A model generated the notes under the pieces. That model was not told where the DNA came from. It saw only the letters and a list, made by a program, of their open reading frames with translations, and made no database searches. From an uncultured bacterium (GTDB lineage Bacteria; Bacteroidota; Bacteroidia; CAILMK01): DNA of 6,831 nt. Shown here piece after piece: positions 5,837-6,831 of this stretch (position 1 is its first letter; the number at the start of each line of letters is the position of its first letter). Both the position numbers and the translations under genes were made by a program. The stretch covers positions 1 through 6,831 of the forward strand of contig CAILMK010000543.1 of assembly GCA_903835275.1 (NCBI GenBank), written 5' to 3'.

Positions 5837-6594
5837 CGACATTGGTGCTTCTTCTCTTTCTCTCCACCAACAGCCACGCCCAAAAAAACAACCAGTTTAC
5901 GCAGGAAAAAGCCATGTCAGAATCACCGGTCACTGCACGGATGTATGACGTTACGTATTACGATCTCAGTGTGATGCTCATTCCCGAAACGAAAAGTGTA
6001 TATGGTGATAATACCATCATGTTTAAAACCTTAAAGGAATTGGATTCTGTGCAGATTGACCTCGATCCGCGCATGCAGGTGAAAAGTGTTTTTTCACCTG
6101 AGATACGTGACTATTTGAAATACAGGCGCACGGGGAATCTGCTGTATATATTTCCAAAACATCCTATAAAGATCGGTGTCGGATTTGCGATCAAAATTGA
6201 TTTTCAGGAAGCGGCGGTAAAGGATAACCCACCAATATGGGATGGTGGTTTTAGTTGGAACAAAGATGCCGGCGGAAATGATATGATAAATACTTTGCCA
6301 AAAGCAAAGGGCAATGCTCCCTGGTGGCCCTGCAAGTTTAATTCCGCAGATAAACCGGACAGCATGAAAATACAATGTATGATCCCTGCGAAAGATGAAT
6401 GTACGTCCAATGGAAAACTTTTATGGGTCAGCGATATTGTACCTATGGAATGGTCATTCCCCGCGGACCCGAAAAAGAAATTTACATATCCCATCCGTAT
6501 CTTTACATGGAAAGTGAATTATCCAATCAGTCCCGCGGATGTGAAACTGGAAGTGAATATTGATGCAGGAAAAATAAAAAAGAAAATGAAATGA
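5773..6594 (+). CDS. M1 aminopeptidase-like N-terminal domain protein, lacking the catalytic domain
   Basis: 273 residues from the first in-frame ATG. Residues 1-21 are translated element B (QPSLKGEGARQRGEV), then a hydrophobic core STLVLLLFLSTNSHA with signal-peptidase-like cleavage after A36. From about residue 56 it follows the N-terminal beta domain of M1 metallopeptidases: MYDVTYYDLSVMLIPE, YGDNTIMFKTL, VQIDLDP, WDGGFSWNKD (W156-D165), WWPCK (W184-K188), PDSMKIQCMIP, SNGKLLWVS, and FTWKVNYPIS near the end, where the family has the start of its catalytic domain. M1 enzymes usually exceed 500 residues and need GxMEN and HExxH..E motifs; none is present before the TGA. It is therefore either a truncated gene or a stand-alone non-catalytic domain. 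An inner start at TTG/GTG (5842/5845) would give too short a signal peptide. The stop overlaps the ATG of the next frame (ATGA). Confidence 0.72.
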   Translation: MSTNVQPSLKGEGARQRGEVFSTLVLLLFLSTNSHAQKNNQFTQEKAMSESPVTARMYDVTYYDLSVMLIPETKSVYGDNTIMFKTLKELDSVQIDLDPRMQVKSVFSPEIRDYLKYRRTGNLLYIFPKHPIKIGVGFAIKIDFQEAAVKDNPPIWDGGFSWNKDAGGNDMINTLPKAKGNAPWWPCKFNSADKPDSMKIQCMIPAKDECTSNGKLLWVSDIVPMEWSFPADPKKKFTYPIRIFTWKVNYPISPADVKLEVNIDAGKIKKKMK

Positions 6595-6831
6595 AAAAAC
6601 ATTTTAAATATTTATACTTGCTGTCATTCAGTAGGAACCTTGCCCGTATTAATGATGAATCAGGAGAAGCCTTCACTACGAAAGTAATCACTGAAATTCC
6701 CTTAGGTTCTTTGTCACGAATTTTATCTGAAGCACTGGCAAGGTTCCTCCTGAATGACAATAGCGATATTTTTGATGTAAGTTCAAAAAAGTTCAGCCCT
6801 CTCTTAAAGGAGAGGGCGCGCGACAGCGGGG
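6591..6831 (+). CDS. Partial open frame with signal-like start, running through elements A and B
   Basis: ATG at 6591 overlaps the TGA of the M1-like gene, as in translationally coupled operons. The frame stays open for 80 codons to the window end. Residues 1-11 (MKKHFKYLYLL) look like the n-region and start of a signal peptide. Residues 12-56 or so are translated element A (SFSRNLARINDESG, and onward to EALARFLLND), a short DIFDVSSKKF follows, and then translated element B (SPLLKERARDSG). All recognisable sequence after residue 11 is thus repeat or linker. It may be a real gene whose 5' end was invaded, in frame, by two palindromic elements, or a remnant held open by chance. No function can be assigned. 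Confidence 0.35.
   Translation, partial: MKKHFKYLYLLSFSRNLARINDESGEAFTTKVITEIPLGSLSRILSEALARFLLNDNSDIFDVSSKKFSPLLKERARDSG
6622..6759. repeat. Element A: 138-bp inverted-repeat element
   Basis: The left arm 6622-6644 (starting TGTCATTCAGTAGGAACC) and the right arm 6737-6759 (ending TCCTGAATGACA) are inverted 23-mers with a single mismatch. The 92-bp interior has no stop codon in the frame of the overlapping ORF. Its left 30 nt recur at 5631-5660 and parts of its right arm at 4051-4086. It encodes no transposase; a MITE-like or palindromic-element nature is inferred. Confidence 0.72.
6794..6831. repeat. Element B, second copy, cut by the window end
   Basis: 38 nt identical to 5788-5825, including the CCCTCTC/GAGAGGG hairpin and the following GC-rich CGCGCGACAGCGGGG. 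The copy runs to the last base. The left arm of B is not present here; AAGTTCAG precedes the shared block. Confidence 0.75.

Noticed and set aside
5534..5974. A 146-codon + strand open frame
   Set aside because: Its translation is almost wholly the B-type arm, element A arm and element B, then an out-of-frame reading of the M1-like gene; the M1 frame carries the recognisable protein.
5713..6831. Insertion sequence
   Set aside because: Inverted repeats are present, but no transposase or DDE/Y1-type reading frame occurs in or near them; only non-autonomous elements can be supported.

Overview
The window looks like a chromosomal stretch from a Bacteroidota (Bacteroidetes) bacterium, plausibly of the Chitinophagaceae/Sphingobacteriia type. 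The grounds are gene starts without clear Shine-Dalgarno sequences, A/T-rich leaders with boxes close to the Bacteroidota -7 motif TAnnTTTG, many short secreted or membrane-anchored hypothetical proteins, an M1-peptidase-like protein with WDGGFxW and WWPCK signatures like those of Bacteroidota M1 proteins, and intergenic spaces packed with short palindromes and 7-nt tandem repeats. This assignment rests on sequence style and recalled families, not on a marker gene.

Left part (1-2380, all + strand): the end (or whole) of a small charged protein, then three consecutive small proteins that each have an N-terminal signal peptide, one later transmembrane helix and a basic cytoplasmic tail. The middle one carries two TPR-like repeats on the cytoplasmic side. 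A secreted lipocalin-like small protein follows. None could be named; the shared architecture suggests an envelope-associated set.

Middle (2381-4209): one A/T-rich gene for a KAP-family P-loop NTPase with clear Walker A and Walker B motifs, a short hydrophobic stretch and a charged helical insert between them. It stands alone, bounded on both sides by palindromic repeats, and reads as accessory, possibly defence-related, DNA. The 3' gap to the convergent next gene holds two perfect palindromes and a heptamer tract.

Right part: on the minus strand (4210-5463), a membrane-anchored metallophosphoesterase with four predicted helices and a complete set of metal-binding motifs. On the + strand from about 5500 to the end, two interspersed repeat families (called A and B here) flank and invade coding DNA. 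An M1-aminopeptidase-like N-terminal domain protein (5773-6594) lacks the catalytic domain and takes its first ~20 codons from a palindromic B element. Its stop codon overlaps the start of another open frame (6591 to the window end) that reads uninterrupted through a complete A element and then into a B element.

The most distinctive features are the density of repeats, their occurrence inside apparent coding frames, and the period-7 tracts next to stop codons. No tRNA, rRNA, transposase, integrase or CRISPR array was seen.
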